Positions 26,580 to 36,136 are shown, numbered from the stretch's first letter. The stretch: DNA of 64,000 nucleotides from Paenibacillus alba (GCF_013204855.1 NZ_JABMKZ010000003.1:434001-498000), one strand, 5' to 3'. The notes: a model not told the origin generated them from the letters alone. Numbers and translations: made by a program.

Positions 26580-27437
26580 ATGCCAGCAAGAATAGAAGCA
26601 GATCTACATACGCATACAACCGCTTCCGATGGGACTCAGCGTCCCGCAGCTAACGTTCAAATGGCTTTTGACGCCGGTTTAGGAGCGATCGCCATCACAG
26701 ATCATGACACGGTTTCAGGAGTGGCTGAGGCGCTTGCAGAGGGCCTTAAGCTCGGTATTGAGGTTGTGCCTGGCGTGGAGATTTCGACAGTAGCGGGCGG
26801 ACAGGATATTCATGTGCTGGGTTACTATATCCAAACGGAGGACCCGCAATTTCTGGAAAGATTATCGTCTTTGCGGGACACGCGAGATACCCGAAATCAA
26901 ATGATCATTGACCGCCTGCAGCAGCTGGGCCTTGATATTACGATGGCCGAAGTGCTCAAAGAGGTAGAGAACATCAAGCGCAAAGGCGACACCGTGGGGA
27001 GACCGCATATTGCGGCTGTTTTACTTGGTAAAGGCTATGTAGCATCCATCAGCGAGGCTTTTGAGAAGTACTTAGGCACCGGGGCTGCTGCGTATGCGAA
27101 TCCGCCAAGGATTGAGCCTGCGACGGCTATAGCCTGGATTCATGACGCAGGAGGGAAGGCTGTTCTTGCACATCCGGGCATTTATCATAATGATGCTCTC
27201 GTAGAGGCCATTGCCCAGCAAGGGTTAGATGGGATTGAAGTTTACCACTCCGACCATACACCGGAAGATGAGGCGAAGTATCTTCTTCTTGCACAGCGCT
27301 CCGGACTTCTCATTACAGCGGGTTCCGATTTCCACGGCGAACGAGGCGGTGTTGTCTTTCATGCACCGATTGGCTCAAAGCGCATAGGCATCGATATCCT
27401 GCAGCACCTACAACCCGAGAAGGAGCAGCGACCATGA
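26580..27437 (+). CDS. PHP-domain phosphoesterase
   Basis: 285-residue metal-dependent phosphoesterase with the PHP motifs in order: DLHTHTTASDG (about 8-18), AITDHDTVSG, VEISTVAGGQDIHVLGY, HPGIYHND and AGSDFHGE. It belongs to the YciV/RNase AM-like group, some of which hydrolyse 3',5'-bisphosphonucleotides or short RNA ends. The stop overlaps the gtaB start (ATGA), so the two genes are translationally coupled. No chemical link to UDP-sugars is obvious. Confidence 0.87.
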   Translation: MPARIEADLHTHTTASDGTQRPAANVQMAFDAGLGAIAITDHDTVSGVAEALAEGLKLGIEVVPGVEISTVAGGQDIHVLGYYIQTEDPQFLERLSSLRDTRDTRNQMIIDRLQQLGLDITMAEVLKEVENIKRKGDTVGRPHIAAVLLGKGYVASISEAFEKYLGTGAAAYANPPRIEPATAIAWIHDAGGKAVLAHPGIYHNDALVEAIAQQGLDGIEVYHSDHTPEDEAKYLLLAQRSGLLITAGSDFHGERGGVVFHAPIGSKRIGIDILQHLQPEKEQRP

Positions 27438-28315
27438 AGAAGATTCGCAAAGCCATTATTCCCGCGGCTGGTTTAGGTACTCGGTTCCTGCCAGCGACGA
27501 AGGCGCAGCCCAAAGAAATGCTGCCCATCGTTGATAAACCGGCTATTCAATATATTGTCGAGGAAGCGATTGAATCCGGCATTGAAGATATCATCATTGT
27601 AACCGGGCGCAATAAGCGTGCCATTGAGGATCATTTTGACAAATCCGTTGAGCTTGAGATGATGCTGGAGGAAAAAGGCAGTACGAAGCTGCTGGAAATT
27701 GTACAGTCGGTGTCCAATTTGGCCGATGTGCATTATATTCGCCAAAAGCAGCCGCTCGGACTCGGTCATGCCATCTTGTGCGCACGCAAGTTTATCGGAG
27801 ATGAGCCCTTCGCTGTTTTGCTCGGGGACGATATTCTTCAATCTTCGCCGCCTGGACTTAAGCAAATGATGAATATTTACGAACAAACCGAAACGTCTGT
27901 CATCGCCGTACAAGAAGTTCCTTGGGCGGATGTAAGCAAGTACGGCATCATATCCCCGGCTGCCGCGCGTGAGCAGTATCAGCTGATCGAGGATCTGGTG
28001 GAGAAGCCTGATCGCGACCAAGCGCCTTCCAATTTAGCGGTTATCGGCCGGTACATTATCATGCCGGAAATTTTCGGCATTTTGGAACGTCAGGAGGCAG
28101 GCCGCGGCGGCGAAATTCAATTGACCGACGCTTTGCGTGTGCTTAACAGACAGCAGCAAATGGCCGCTTATCTGATGCAGGCTAAGCGCTACGATGTTGG
28201 CGACAAGATGGGGTATATCGAAGCGACGATTGAGCTTGCTCTGCAGCGTCCGGATTTACAGGAGCAAGTGAAATCATATTTATTATCTCTGATCAAGCAA
28301 TGGGATTCCAAATAG
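27434..28315 (+). CDS. gtaB: UTP-glucose-1-phosphate uridylyltransferase
   Basis: Makes UDP-glucose from UTP and glucose 1-phosphate. The 293-residue protein carries IPAAGLGTRFLPATKA followed by QPKEMLPIVDKP (about 9-36), VEEAIESGIEDIIIVTGR and GLGHAI. It is the middle gene of a PHP-gtaB-ugd operon that would supply UDP-glucose and UDP-glucuronate for glycolipid or wall polymers. The overlap with the PHP gene is 4 nt and the gap to ugd is 29 nt. Confidence 0.95.
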   Translation: MKKIRKAIIPAAGLGTRFLPATKAQPKEMLPIVDKPAIQYIVEEAIESGIEDIIIVTGRNKRAIEDHFDKSVELEMMLEEKGSTKLLEIVQSVSNLADVHYIRQKQPLGLGHAILCARKFIGDEPFAVLLGDDILQSSPPGLKQMMNIYEQTETSVIAVQEVPWADVSKYGIISPAAAREQYQLIEDLVEKPDRDQAPSNLAVIGRYIIMPEIFGILERQEAGRGGEIQLTDALRVLNRQQQMAAYLMQAKRYDVGDKMGYIEATIELALQRPDLQEQVKSYLLSLIKQWDSK

Positions 28316-28344
28316 GCATGCGCTAAACTTGGGAGGTTGAATGG

Positions 28345-29676
28345 ATGAGAGAGGCAGAACGGATTGCGGTTATCGGTGCGGGTTATGTAGGCTTGGTATC
28401 AGGTGCCTGTTTCGCTGAAATGGGGCATCGTGTGATCTGCGTGGATCAAGCAGAGGAGAAAATTGCTCGTTTGCAGCAAGGTGAAATGCCCATCTACGAG
28501 CCTGATTTGAAAGAGCTGGTTACTTCTAATGTTTTGGCCAATCGACTATCGTTTACCTCGCAAATCGGGGAGGCTGTTCGCAGTTCGGATATTATCATCG
28601 TTGCCGTGGGTACGCCTACACTGGACAACGGCGATGTGGATATGTCCCAAGTGAACAGTGTCCTTGCCAGTATTGCGGCCAATGCCATTACCTCGAAGAT
28701 CGTCGTCATGAAGAGTACCGTGCCCGTCGGGAGCGGCAGCTTGGCTGAGCAATACCTTCGCCTGCTGGCCGCTTCTCACATCGAGATACAGGTCGTTTCC
28801 AACCCTGAATTTCTGAGAGAAGGCTCGGCGATTTGGGATACTTTTCATCCGGATCGCATTGTGATTGGCGCCAAACATCCTGATGCGGGAGCGCGCATTG
28901 CAGCCCTGCATGCATCCTTGCGTGCTGAATTGCTTATGACGGACCGCGAAAGCGCTGAGCTTATTAAATACGCCTCGAATGCTTTCCTAGCGACGAAGAT
29001 TTCATTTATTAATGAAATGGCCAATGTGTGTGAGAAAGTAGGCGCTAATGTTAGCCTCGTGGCCAAAGGAATGGGATTGGACCGGCGCATTGGCCCGCAT
29101 TTTTTGAATGCGGGTATTGGTTATGGAGGCTCATGCTTCCCGAAGGATACGAAAGCGCAGCTGAAGCTGGCGCAGAATATCGATTATGACTTCAAAATAT
29201 TGCGTTCTGTCATTGAAGTGAATCACTTGCAACGAGAACGCTTCGTAACCAAAATTGAGCAAGAAGTCGGTCGTGTAAGCGGGAAAAAAATCACTGTGCT
29301 GGGTCTCGCTTTTAAGCCGAATACCGATGATTTGCGGGATGCTCCTGCACTCGATATTATCGCTGGTTTGCAGCAATTAGGCGCTGTCGTCCATGCGTAC
29401 GACCCTGCGGCAGTTGAACATGCTTCCAGCCTTCTTCCGGATCTGCAAGTATTCACCGATCCCTATGCTGCGCTTGATGAGGCGGATGCTGTGGTGATCA
29501 CGACCGAATGGGAGGCTATTCGCTGCTTGAATTGGCGGTTAATTCGCAGCCTAGTGAAGGAGCCGCTCATTGTCGATGGCCGAAATATGTTTGAGCCGAA
29601 TGAGATGCGTGAACTCGGCTTTACGTATGTTTCCATCGGCCGAAAAACAGCTGCACTAGCGGAAATGGTCGTTTAA
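28345..29676 (+). CDS. ugd: UDP-glucose 6-dehydrogenase
   Basis: NAD-dependent four-electron oxidation of UDP-glucose to UDP-glucuronate. 443 residues with the Rossmann GAGYVGLVSG (about 10-19), conserved FLREGSA, a nucleotide-binding LAFKPNTDDLRDAPA and the catalytic cysteine in GIGYGGSCFPKDTKA (about 256-270). Ends at a strong terminator. Equivalent to TuaD/YtcA-type enzymes of Bacillus. Confidence 0.95.
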   Translation: MREAERIAVIGAGYVGLVSGACFAEMGHRVICVDQAEEKIARLQQGEMPIYEPDLKELVTSNVLANRLSFTSQIGEAVRSSDIIIVAVGTPTLDNGDVDMSQVNSVLASIAANAITSKIVVMKSTVPVGSGSLAEQYLRLLAASHIEIQVVSNPEFLREGSAIWDTFHPDRIVIGAKHPDAGARIAALHASLRAELLMTDRESAELIKYASNAFLATKISFINEMANVCEKVGANVSLVAKGMGLDRRIGPHFLNAGIGYGGSCFPKDTKAQLKLAQNIDYDFKILRSVIEVNHLQRERFVTKIEQEVGRVSGKKITVLGLAFKPNTDDLRDAPALDIIAGLQQLGAVVHAYDPAAVEHASSLLPDLQVFTDPYAALDEADAVVITTEWEAIRCLNWRLIRSLVKEPLIVDGRNMFEPNEMRELGFTYVSIGRKTAALAEMVV

Positions 29677-29690
29677 GTGTGAGACCTAAC

Positions 29691-29738
29691 AAGGGCTGCC
29701 TACAAGTAGAAAAACTACTTGAGGGCAGCCCTTGTTTT
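29691..29738 (+). terminator. Terminator after ugd, same hairpin family as 3651
   Basis: AAGGGCTGCCTACAAGTAG pairs with CTACTTGAGGGCAGCCCTT across four A residues, then GTTTTATT. The inner CAAGTAG...CTACTTG block and outer arms are nearly those of the rpsD hairpin. Confidence 0.85.
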
Positions 29739-29747
29739 ATTCATTGA

Positions 29748-29969
29748 AGAAGGTTGGCTGCTTTCTGCCGGCTGAGCCTGCCTTTTTGGCAGTCTCGGCG
29801 TGCTTTTGCGGGGATAGTGCCATATTCGCTACCTGAGCCTACCATTTCGACCGTCTCGGAGCAAGTTGGACGCTTTCTCCCCGCTGAGCCTGCCTTTTTG
29901 GCAGTCTCGGCATGCTTATGCGGGGAAAGTGCCATATTCGCGAGCTGAGCCTGATTATACGACTTCATA
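29748..29969. repeat. Two ~110-bp direct repeats in the ugd-rqcH gap
   Basis: Unit one (about 29748-29860) and unit two (about 29861-29969) share long blocks: CTGAGCCTGCCTTTTTGGCA, then GTCTCGG, then TGCTTnTGCGGGGA, and GTGCCATATTCGC. Each unit contains its own small inverted repeats. Open frames run through it on both strands, but they are low-information and have no ribosome site, so I annotate a repeat rather than a gene. Confidence 0.75.
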
Positions 29970-29973
29970 GAAA

Positions 29974-29997
29974 AGAACCTGCACTTTGGCAGGTTCT
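29974..29997 (-). terminator. Hairpin with T-tail downstream of rqcH
   Basis: AGAACCTGC and GCAGGTTCT arms around a short loop. On the minus strand the stem is followed by TTTTCTAT, consistent with transcription coming from rqcH. Confidence 0.6.
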
Positions 29998-30014
29998 CTG
30001 AGTTAAGGAATGAA

Positions 30015-30119
30015 AAGCCCTGTTAGTGGAATCCCAAGATCCCATGAGCTGAAGAGGAATCACGCCCCATCCATGACCAATTACGTTGTCACAGACTAAC
30101 AGGGCTTGCAAGCAAGCCC
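30015..30119 (-). ncRNA. Possible structured RNA with alternative pairings after rqcH
   Basis: AAGCCCTGTTAGT (30015-30027) is perfectly complementary to ACTAACAGGGCTT (30095-30107), a 13-bp stem enclosing 67 nt. The inner arm segment 30102-30108 can instead pair with 30113-30119 (GGGCTTG/CAAGCCC). The two hairpins are mutually exclusive, like a terminator/antiterminator pair. On the minus strand the long stem ends in GGGCTTTTC. No known RNA family is recognised, and no ORF fills it. Confidence 0.4.
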
Positions 30120-30134
30120 CGCTGCTTCTTCTCG

Positions 30135-31901
30135 TTATTTGATCGTTACCTTCATCTGCTTGATGTTATTTTCGTCTGGCGTGACGAACAGTGTTTTTTG
30201 ATTGACATAAATGACGAAGCCGGGCTTGGAGCCGTTGGGTTTGTGGACATGCTTGATGACCGTGTAATCCACAGGGACCTGGCTGGAATGTTTGGCTTGA
30301 CTGAAATAAGCGGCTAATTGCGCTGCTTCGGTTAGAGTGGCTTCGGAGAAGCTGTCTCCCCTAATCACAACGTGGGAGCCGGGAATATCCTTGGTATGCA
30401 GCCAGGTATCCATCGACGAGGCAAGCCGATTCGTTAAATACTCGTTTTGCGTATTATTTTTCCCCACATATATCGGAATGCCTTCACTAGACAGATAGCT
30501 AGCCAGCGCAGGCTTATCTTTTTTCTTCTTTTTGCGCTGCTTTTTGTTGCGATCCCGGATGTAGCCTTGCTCCATGAGCTCGTCGCGAATTTCTTCAATA
30601 TCGCTTAGCGAAGCCACACTCAGCTGCTGGAGCAGGGAGCCTAAATAAGCAATTTCTTGATGCGTTTGTTCGATTTGCTCTTCGACGACCGCTGTACTAT
30701 TTTTCATTTTGGTATACTTTTTAAAATAGCGCTGCGCATTTTCAGATGGCTGGAGGAGCGGGTCGAGCGCAATTGTGATCATAGCCTGGTTCTCATCGTA
30801 ATAGTTAACGGTTTCTACCTCTTTATCTCCTTTTTTGATCAGATGGAGGGAGGCAGTCAACAATTCGCCGAGAATTCGGTATTTGTCGGCATCTTTGGAA
30901 TCATCTACGGTTTCCTGTAATTTTTCCAGTTTTTTCACATTTTTATTGGATTCATTATTTAAAAAACGCAGCAGATCCGCGACCCGTTGTTTGACGGTAT
31001 CCCTCTCCGCTTTATCCCCATAAAAATGTTCCAAACAGACGCTTGGCGTTGGGTATGTTGTTGAATCTCCGGCAATATGAGTCAGAGGCGTCATGGCAAA
31101 AAATAATTTGCCTGTGCCTTCTTGCTGGGTGATGACAGGCTCATACCGGTGTTCACGCACAGCCGTCATAATGCCATCGAAAGCTTTCCACAACGAGGCG
31201 GATTCAACCTGTTCCGTGTGGTTCCCGCCTTGTTTGCTGCGGAAGACGATCTCCTTGGCAATCAATGGACTTAACCCGCTGAAGGCGGCAACCAGCCGCT
31301 GCTCCGGCTTTTGAGGCTCCTCTTGTGAATCCTCGGCGGCCTCTGTCTCCATGGTGCGATGAAAAGCGGCGCTGCCGGTCTCGAGCGGATTTTGCTTATC
31401 TTGCGCGGGCGGTGTGACATATTTGCTTCCGGGCATGACGACGCGATAAGAGCTGATGGCTGGCGTGACGTGATGAATGCCGTCCAGAATCGTTTCGGTC
31501 GCTGGATCCAGCAGAATCATGTTGCTGTGCCGTCCCATAATTTCCACAAGGATATGTTTGAGGCTCATATCGCCTAATTCATCACGATGACGTATTTGCA
31601 AGCGGATAACCCGCTCCATGCCGATTTGTTCCACAGCTTCAATAACGCCGTTCTCACAGTGCTTGCGCAGCAGCATGCAGAACATGGGAGCATCCATGGG
31701 GTTGAGCTGTGATTGTTCGGTAAGCTGAACCCGCGGATAGGTGGGATTGGCGGAAAGCAGCAGCTTCAGGTTCTGCCCTTGTGCTCGAATGTGCATGATG
31801 ATGTCATTTTCGCTGGGCTGATGAATTTTATTAATGCGGCCTCCTACGCACGTCTGCAGTTCGTGAACGATTGCATGAAGGACTAGTCCGTCTAAAGCCA
31901 T
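30135..31901 (-). CDS. rqcH: Ribosome-associated quality-control protein RqcH (NFACT/YloA)
   Basis: 588 residues. It binds stalled 50S-peptidyl-tRNA complexes and adds C-terminal alanine tails that mark nascent chains for proteolysis. NFACT-N begins MALDGLVLHAIVHELQ with GGRINKIHQP (about 19-28). The middle shows a long coiled-coil region (about 270-430). NFACT-R has HTKDIPGSHVVIRG (about 493-506). ATG 31901 follows GGAGTTGTAAG. The next gene on the plus strand is a Ca2+ ATPase, as in the yloA-yloB pair of B. subtilis but here divergent. Confidence 0.93.
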   Translation of the reverse strand: MALDGLVLHAIVHELQTCVGGRINKIHQPSENDIIMHIRAQGQNLKLLLSANPTYPRVQLTEQSQLNPMDAPMFCMLLRKHCENGVIEAVEQIGMERVIRLQIRHRDELGDMSLKHILVEIMGRHSNMILLDPATETILDGIHHVTPAISSYRVVMPGSKYVTPPAQDKQNPLETGSAAFHRTMETEAAEDSQEEPQKPEQRLVAAFSGLSPLIAKEIVFRSKQGGNHTEQVESASLWKAFDGIMTAVREHRYEPVITQQEGTGKLFFAMTPLTHIAGDSTTYPTPSVCLEHFYGDKAERDTVKQRVADLLRFLNNESNKNVKKLEKLQETVDDSKDADKYRILGELLTASLHLIKKGDKEVETVNYYDENQAMITIALDPLLQPSENAQRYFKKYTKMKNSTAVVEEQIEQTHQEIAYLGSLLQQLSVASLSDIEEIRDELMEQGYIRDRNKKQRKKKKKDKPALASYLSSEGIPIYVGKNNTQNEYLTNRLASSMDTWLHTKDIPGSHVVIRGDSFSEATLTEAAQLAAYFSQAKHSSQVPVDYTVIKHVHKPNGSKPGFVIYVNQKTLFVTPDENNIKQMKVTIK

Positions 31902-31924
31902 GATACTTACAACTCCATTCTAGG

Positions 31925-31967
31925 GGAGCTAATGGCGGCGATATACGATGACATCCCCATTAGCTCC
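31925..31967 (-). promoter_or_regulatory. Stem-loop in the rqcH 5' leader
   Basis: A perfect 11-bp stem (GGAGCTAATGG/CCATTAGCTCC) with a ~21-nt loop begins about 24 nt before the rqcH start and just upstream of its ribosome site. The arm contains GGAG. It could influence translation of rqcH; no known family is recognised. Confidence 0.45.
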
Positions 31968-32132
31968 GTGTTTAAAAACTTGTGCTAACCTCTATGATGC
32001 CATACTTTACACAAAAACTTAAGTGCCCGCCACCGGGAAAGATGATTTCAGGGATATTTTCCGGCTTGTCTGAATACATTTACGTATGAGTGATTGGTTT
32101 GAACAAGTGGGAAGTGGGAGGGAGAAGGGCGG

Positions 32133-34919
32133 ATGAGTCAGAATAAGTGGTACCAGTTGACGTCGGAGGAAGTCCTGCAGTCGCAGCAGGTGAATGCGCA
32201 GCAAGGATTGCCCTGGGAAGAAGCTTGGAAGCGGCAGGCGGAGATAGGTCGTAATGAGCTGTCAGAAGGGCATCGTGTGTCTCCGATTACGCTGCTTTTA
32301 AATCAATTTAAAGATTTCATGGTGCTGGTCCTATTGGGGGCGACCCTGATTTCAGGTTTGTTAGGCGAATATTTGGATGCCATTACGATTGTTGTCATCA
32401 TTGTGATGAATGCGGTATTAGGCTTTACCCAAGAATTTCGTGCGGAACGCTCCTTGCGTGCACTCAAAGAACTGTCAGCCCCGAATTCGAATGTGTGGAG
32501 GGAAGGGGCAGTTCATCAAATACCCGCTCGTGATTTGGTTCCCGGAGACATTATTCTGCTGGAAAGCGGTGACCGTGTTCCGGCAGATGTGCGCTTCCTG
32601 GAGACGAATGGCGTCTACATCGAAGAGTCGGCGCTTACCGGGGAATCGGTCGCTGTCGGCAAAGTAACTTCGGCCATTCCACTTGACGAGGTTCCGCTGG
32701 GAGATCAGCGAAACTTGGGCTTCATGGGCACTATGGTTTCGCGCGGAACGGCCAAAGCGGTTGTTGTCCGCATCGGAATGGACACGGAGATGGGGAAAAT
32801 CGCCGACTTGATCCAGAATACAGAGTCGATGGAAACACCGCTGCAGCACCGACTGGAGCAGCTTGGCAAAATTTTAATTATCGTCGCGATCGCTTTAACG
32901 ATATTAGTTGTCGTAGCAGGTATTATGCATGGACAACCGCCTTATGCGATGTTCCTGGCAGGAGTCAGCTTAGCGGTTGCGGCCATTCCAGAAGGACTGC
33001 CGGCGATTGTAACGATAGCACTCGCACTTGGCGTACAACGGATGATCAAGCGCAAAGCGATTGTCAGAAAGCTGCCTTCCGTGGAAACGCTGGGCTGCGC
33101 CTCGGTTATATGCTCCGATAAGACAGGCACGCTGACGCAAAACAAAATGACCGTTACCCACTTATGGGTAGGCGGCGATGTGATGGAAGTGACAGGGGAC
33201 GGCTACACGCCGGTTGGAAGCATTCAATTAGGCGGTCAAAATGCGGACGTCGCTAAACACGTTTCCTTGAACAAATTGCTGCAGGTATCCGTGCTTTGTA
33301 ATAATGCGATCCTTTATGAAGAGAAGCAGGAGTCCAAGCGGAAGAAGGGCAAGGAGGACAGCGCCGTTTCAGTTTGGAGTATTAAAGGGGATCCGACCGA
33401 AGGGGCTTTGGTCGTTCTTAGTGCCAAAAGCGGCATTACCCAGCAGTCGCTCAGCGAGACCTACAAGCGGGTTGCCGAATTTCCTTTCGACTCGGACCGC
33501 AAGCGCATGTCTGTTCTCGTCAGCTCGGAGAATGGCCGCATGGCTTGTACCAAAGGAGCACCTGATGTTCTGCTCCAGCATTGCAGTTACATTCTGTGGG
33601 AGGGCAAAGTGATTCCTTTCACTCCGACGCTCAAGCAGAAGGTCATTGCTGCCAATGAAGGGATGGCCAAATCAGCCTTGCGGGTGCTGGGGATTGCTTA
33701 CAAGGAGATTAAGAGCAGCGACCGCTATGAAGATCATGAGGATGTAGAACATAGTTTGATTTTTGTTGGACTGACAGGCATGATTGATCCTCCGCGCAAA
33801 GAAGTGCGTGATGCCATTTCCAAATGCCGCAAGGCAGGTATCAAGACGGTGATGATCACAGGCGACCATCAAACAACCGCAGAGGCGATTGCCAAACAGC
33901 TGGGCATGATCCCGGCCAATGGGGTCAGCATGAGCGGGCAGCAGATCGCTCAGCTGTCGGACGATGAGCTTGATGCCAAAGTCAACGATACGTATGTTTA
34001 CGCAAGGGTTTCTCCGGAACATAAGCTGAGGATCGTCAAAGCTTTGCAGCGCAATGGACATGTCGTCGCCATGACAGGGGATGGCGTGAACGATGCGCCG
34101 GCGATTAAAGCAGCAGATATCGGTATCGCAATGGGGATCACGGGGACGGATGTATCCAAGGAAGCATCCTCGCTTATTCTTAGCGACGACAATTTCTCCA
34201 CGATTGTGGCAGCGATTGAAGAGGGACGAGGTATTTATGAAAATATCCGCAAATTCATTCGTTACCTGCTCGCTTCCAATGTTGGAGAAATTATGACGAT
34301 GTTTATCGCCATGATGGCGGGACTTCCGCTGCCGCTTGTGCCTATTCAGATTTTGTGGGTGAATCTGGTGACAGACGGCCTTCCGGCCATGGCGCTTGGC
34401 GTAGATCAGGCGGAGAAAGATTTGATGCAGCATAAACCGCGTTCCGCGAAGGAAAATATTTTCGCAAGACGTTTGGGATGGAAAATTATTTCCAGGGGTC
34501 TTCTCATCGGTGTCTGTACATTAGGGGCTTTCTGGCTCGTCCTGCGAGTCAATCCTACAGATGCGGATACGTTGTTGAAGGCACAAAGCGTTGCTTTTGC
34601 CACGCTCGTTATGGCGCAGCTTATCCATGTGTTCGACTGCCGCAGTTCTCGCTCGATTTTTCACCGCAATCCGCTGCAAAATCGGTATTTGGTTTTTGCG
34701 GTGTTATCCTCACTCGTTCTGATGCTTCTTGTCATGTACGTAGAAGCACTGCAGCCGATTTTCAAAACGGTACCGCTTGGCTGGAAGGACTGGATTCTGG
34801 TGCTTATCGCCGCCGGCATCCCTACATTCTTGATGGGTCTGGGCAGTGTCTTGTCACCTAAGCGCAGCAAAAGCTCTCGTTCTACCGCGTATAAATCATC
34901 CAAGCCTAGTTTTAGATAA
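32133..34919 (+). CDS. P-type calcium-transporting ATPase (YloB-like)
   Basis: 928-residue P2A pump. Visible motifs are an N-terminal cation-transporter domain, TGES in the actuator domain (about 172), PEGLPAI (about 288-294) in M4, the phosphorylation site SDKTGTLT (about 328-335), KGAPDVLL and TGDGVNDAP (about 648-656). The final quarter forms the remaining transmembrane helices, with NLVTDGLPAMALGVD. B. subtilis YloB imports Ca2+ into developing spores or exports it. The extreme C-terminus is a serine/lysine-rich tail. A terminator follows. Confidence 0.94.
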   Translation: MSQNKWYQLTSEEVLQSQQVNAQQGLPWEEAWKRQAEIGRNELSEGHRVSPITLLLNQFKDFMVLVLLGATLISGLLGEYLDAITIVVIIVMNAVLGFTQEFRAERSLRALKELSAPNSNVWREGAVHQIPARDLVPGDIILLESGDRVPADVRFLETNGVYIEESALTGESVAVGKVTSAIPLDEVPLGDQRNLGFMGTMVSRGTAKAVVVRIGMDTEMGKIADLIQNTESMETPLQHRLEQLGKILIIVAIALTILVVVAGIMHGQPPYAMFLAGVSLAVAAIPEGLPAIVTIALALGVQRMIKRKAIVRKLPSVETLGCASVICSDKTGTLTQNKMTVTHLWVGGDVMEVTGDGYTPVGSIQLGGQNADVAKHVSLNKLLQVSVLCNNAILYEEKQESKRKKGKEDSAVSVWSIKGDPTEGALVVLSAKSGITQQSLSETYKRVAEFPFDSDRKRMSVLVSSENGRMACTKGAPDVLLQHCSYILWEGKVIPFTPTLKQKVIAANEGMAKSALRVLGIAYKEIKSSDRYEDHEDVEHSLIFVGLTGMIDPPRKEVRDAISKCRKAGIKTVMITGDHQTTAEAIAKQLGMIPANGVSMSGQQIAQLSDDELDAKVNDTYVYARVSPEHKLRIVKALQRNGHVVAMTGDGVNDAPAIKAADIGIAMGITGTDVSKEASSLILSDDNFSTIVAAIEEGRGIYENIRKFIRYLLASNVGEIMTMFIAMMAGLPLPLVPIQILWVNLVTDGLPAMALGVDQAEKDLMQHKPRSAKENIFARRLGWKIISRGLLIGVCTLGAFWLVLRVNPTDADTLLKAQSVAFATLVMAQLIHVFDCRSSRSIFHRNPLQNRYLVFAVLSSLVLMLLVMYVEALQPIFKTVPLGWKDWILVLIAAGIPTFLMGLGSVLSPKRSKSSRSTAYKSSKPSFR

Positions 34920-34932
34920 ACAGCGAAGTGCG

Positions 34933-34958
34933 GAAAGCTGCCTATGGCGGCTTTTTTG
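34933..34958 (+). terminator. Terminator after the calcium ATPase gene
   Basis: AAAGCTGCC TAT GGCGGCTTTTTTG. Confidence 0.8.
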
Positions 34959-35181
34959 CGTACGGCATTTGGATCGGATAGGCACTGCAAAATAGGCTGA
35001 CATAGGGGGGTGGGAAGGGAGGCTTGAGGCTGGATGATGTGCCGGCTAGGGGCGCTAGCCCTCTGACTCATGTGATCACGAGAAGAGGAGATAATCGCCG
35101 AATACAGGGGAAAGGGCTATGCATTTGTGCATTTTTACGCTATGATAATGGCTAAAACAGATGCTTGGAGTGCTGAAAACA

Positions 35182-36018
35182 ATGAATTTCTCAAAATTGC
35201 ATGGTCTAGGCAACGATTTTATCGTTATAGCGGGTGAACAAGAATTACCGGCAGATGTTGATCAGCTGGCCATCCGGCACTGCAATCGCTTCTTCGGTAT
35301 TGGCGCCGACGGCTTAGTTTATATACTCCCTTCGGAGAATGCAGATTTCAAAATGCGAATTATTAACTCTGACGGTTCTGAAGCCGAGCAATGCGGCAAC
35401 GCGATTCGGTGTGTGTCCAAATATGTCTTTGACCATGGGTTAATTGATAAAACAGAGATTACGGTTGAAACGCTGGGTGCCGGTGTGCAAAAGGTGCAGC
35501 TCAACTTGAAGGATGGCAAGGTGTCAACGGTTCGCGTGGATATGGGTCAGCCTATTCTGAACGGTCTTCAGGTACCGACTACGATAGATGAAGATCAAGT
35601 GATTCATCATCCGATTGAGGTAGACGGCAGAGAGTTTCATTTTACGGCCGTTTCGATGGGGAATCCGCACTGTGTTATCTATGTAGACGATGCAGTGAAT
35701 TTTGACCTCGCGGCATGGGGACCGAAGCTTGAAGTGCATCCGATGTTTCCGCGCAAAATCAATGTCGAATTTGTTACGGTGAGAAATCGGAGCTATACGG
35801 ATATGCGTGTTTGGGAAAGAGGCGCGGGTCCGACGCTTGCTTGCGGAACAGGGGCTTGCGCAACGCTGGTTTCTTCTGTCCTAAATGGCTTGACAGACCG
35901 TGAGGCAACCGTTTCCTTGAAGGGCGGGGACTTGTTTATCGAATGGAATGAAGCGGATAATCACGTCTATATGACAGGACCGGCTGTAGAAGTATATACG
36001 GGAACGATTGTGAAATAA
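35182..36018 (+). CDS. dapF: Diaminopimelate epimerase
   Basis: Interconverts LL- and meso-diaminopimelate for lysine and peptidoglycan synthesis, without a cofactor. 278 residues; the two catalytic cysteines lie in SEAEQCGNAIRC (about 65-76) and ACGTGACATL (about 222-231). The substrate-binding GNPHCV is also present. ATG 35182 is used because GGAG lies 11 nt upstream and the preceding ATG 35161 has none. Confidence 0.95.
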   Translation: MNFSKLHGLGNDFIVIAGEQELPADVDQLAIRHCNRFFGIGADGLVYILPSENADFKMRIINSDGSEAEQCGNAIRCVSKYVFDHGLIDKTEITVETLGAGVQKVQLNLKDGKVSTVRVDMGQPILNGLQVPTTIDEDQVIHHPIEVDGREFHFTAVSMGNPHCVIYVDDAVNFDLAAWGPKLEVHPMFPRKINVEFVTVRNRSYTDMRVWERGAGPTLACGTGACATLVSSVLNGLTDREATVSLKGGDLFIEWNEADNHVYMTGPAVEVYTGTIVK

Positions 36019-36136
36019 GCAGGCGAGTATCCTAAGGGCTCTTATGTATCAAAATTATTGATAAACGTTTTCCTTAATATCTCCCTTATTTTATGATACA
36101 GTATAACTACATTTTTTAGTAAATGGGGAGTTTATC

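Noticed and set aside
29741-29968. Open frames on both strands in the ugd-rqcH repeats
   Set aside because: They follow the repeat unit, lack start signals and have repeated low-information protein sequence.
36019-36136. SAM (S-box) riboswitch before yitJ
   Set aside because: The gap is only 118 nt and lacks the S-box core sequences; methionine-type regulation is not visible there.
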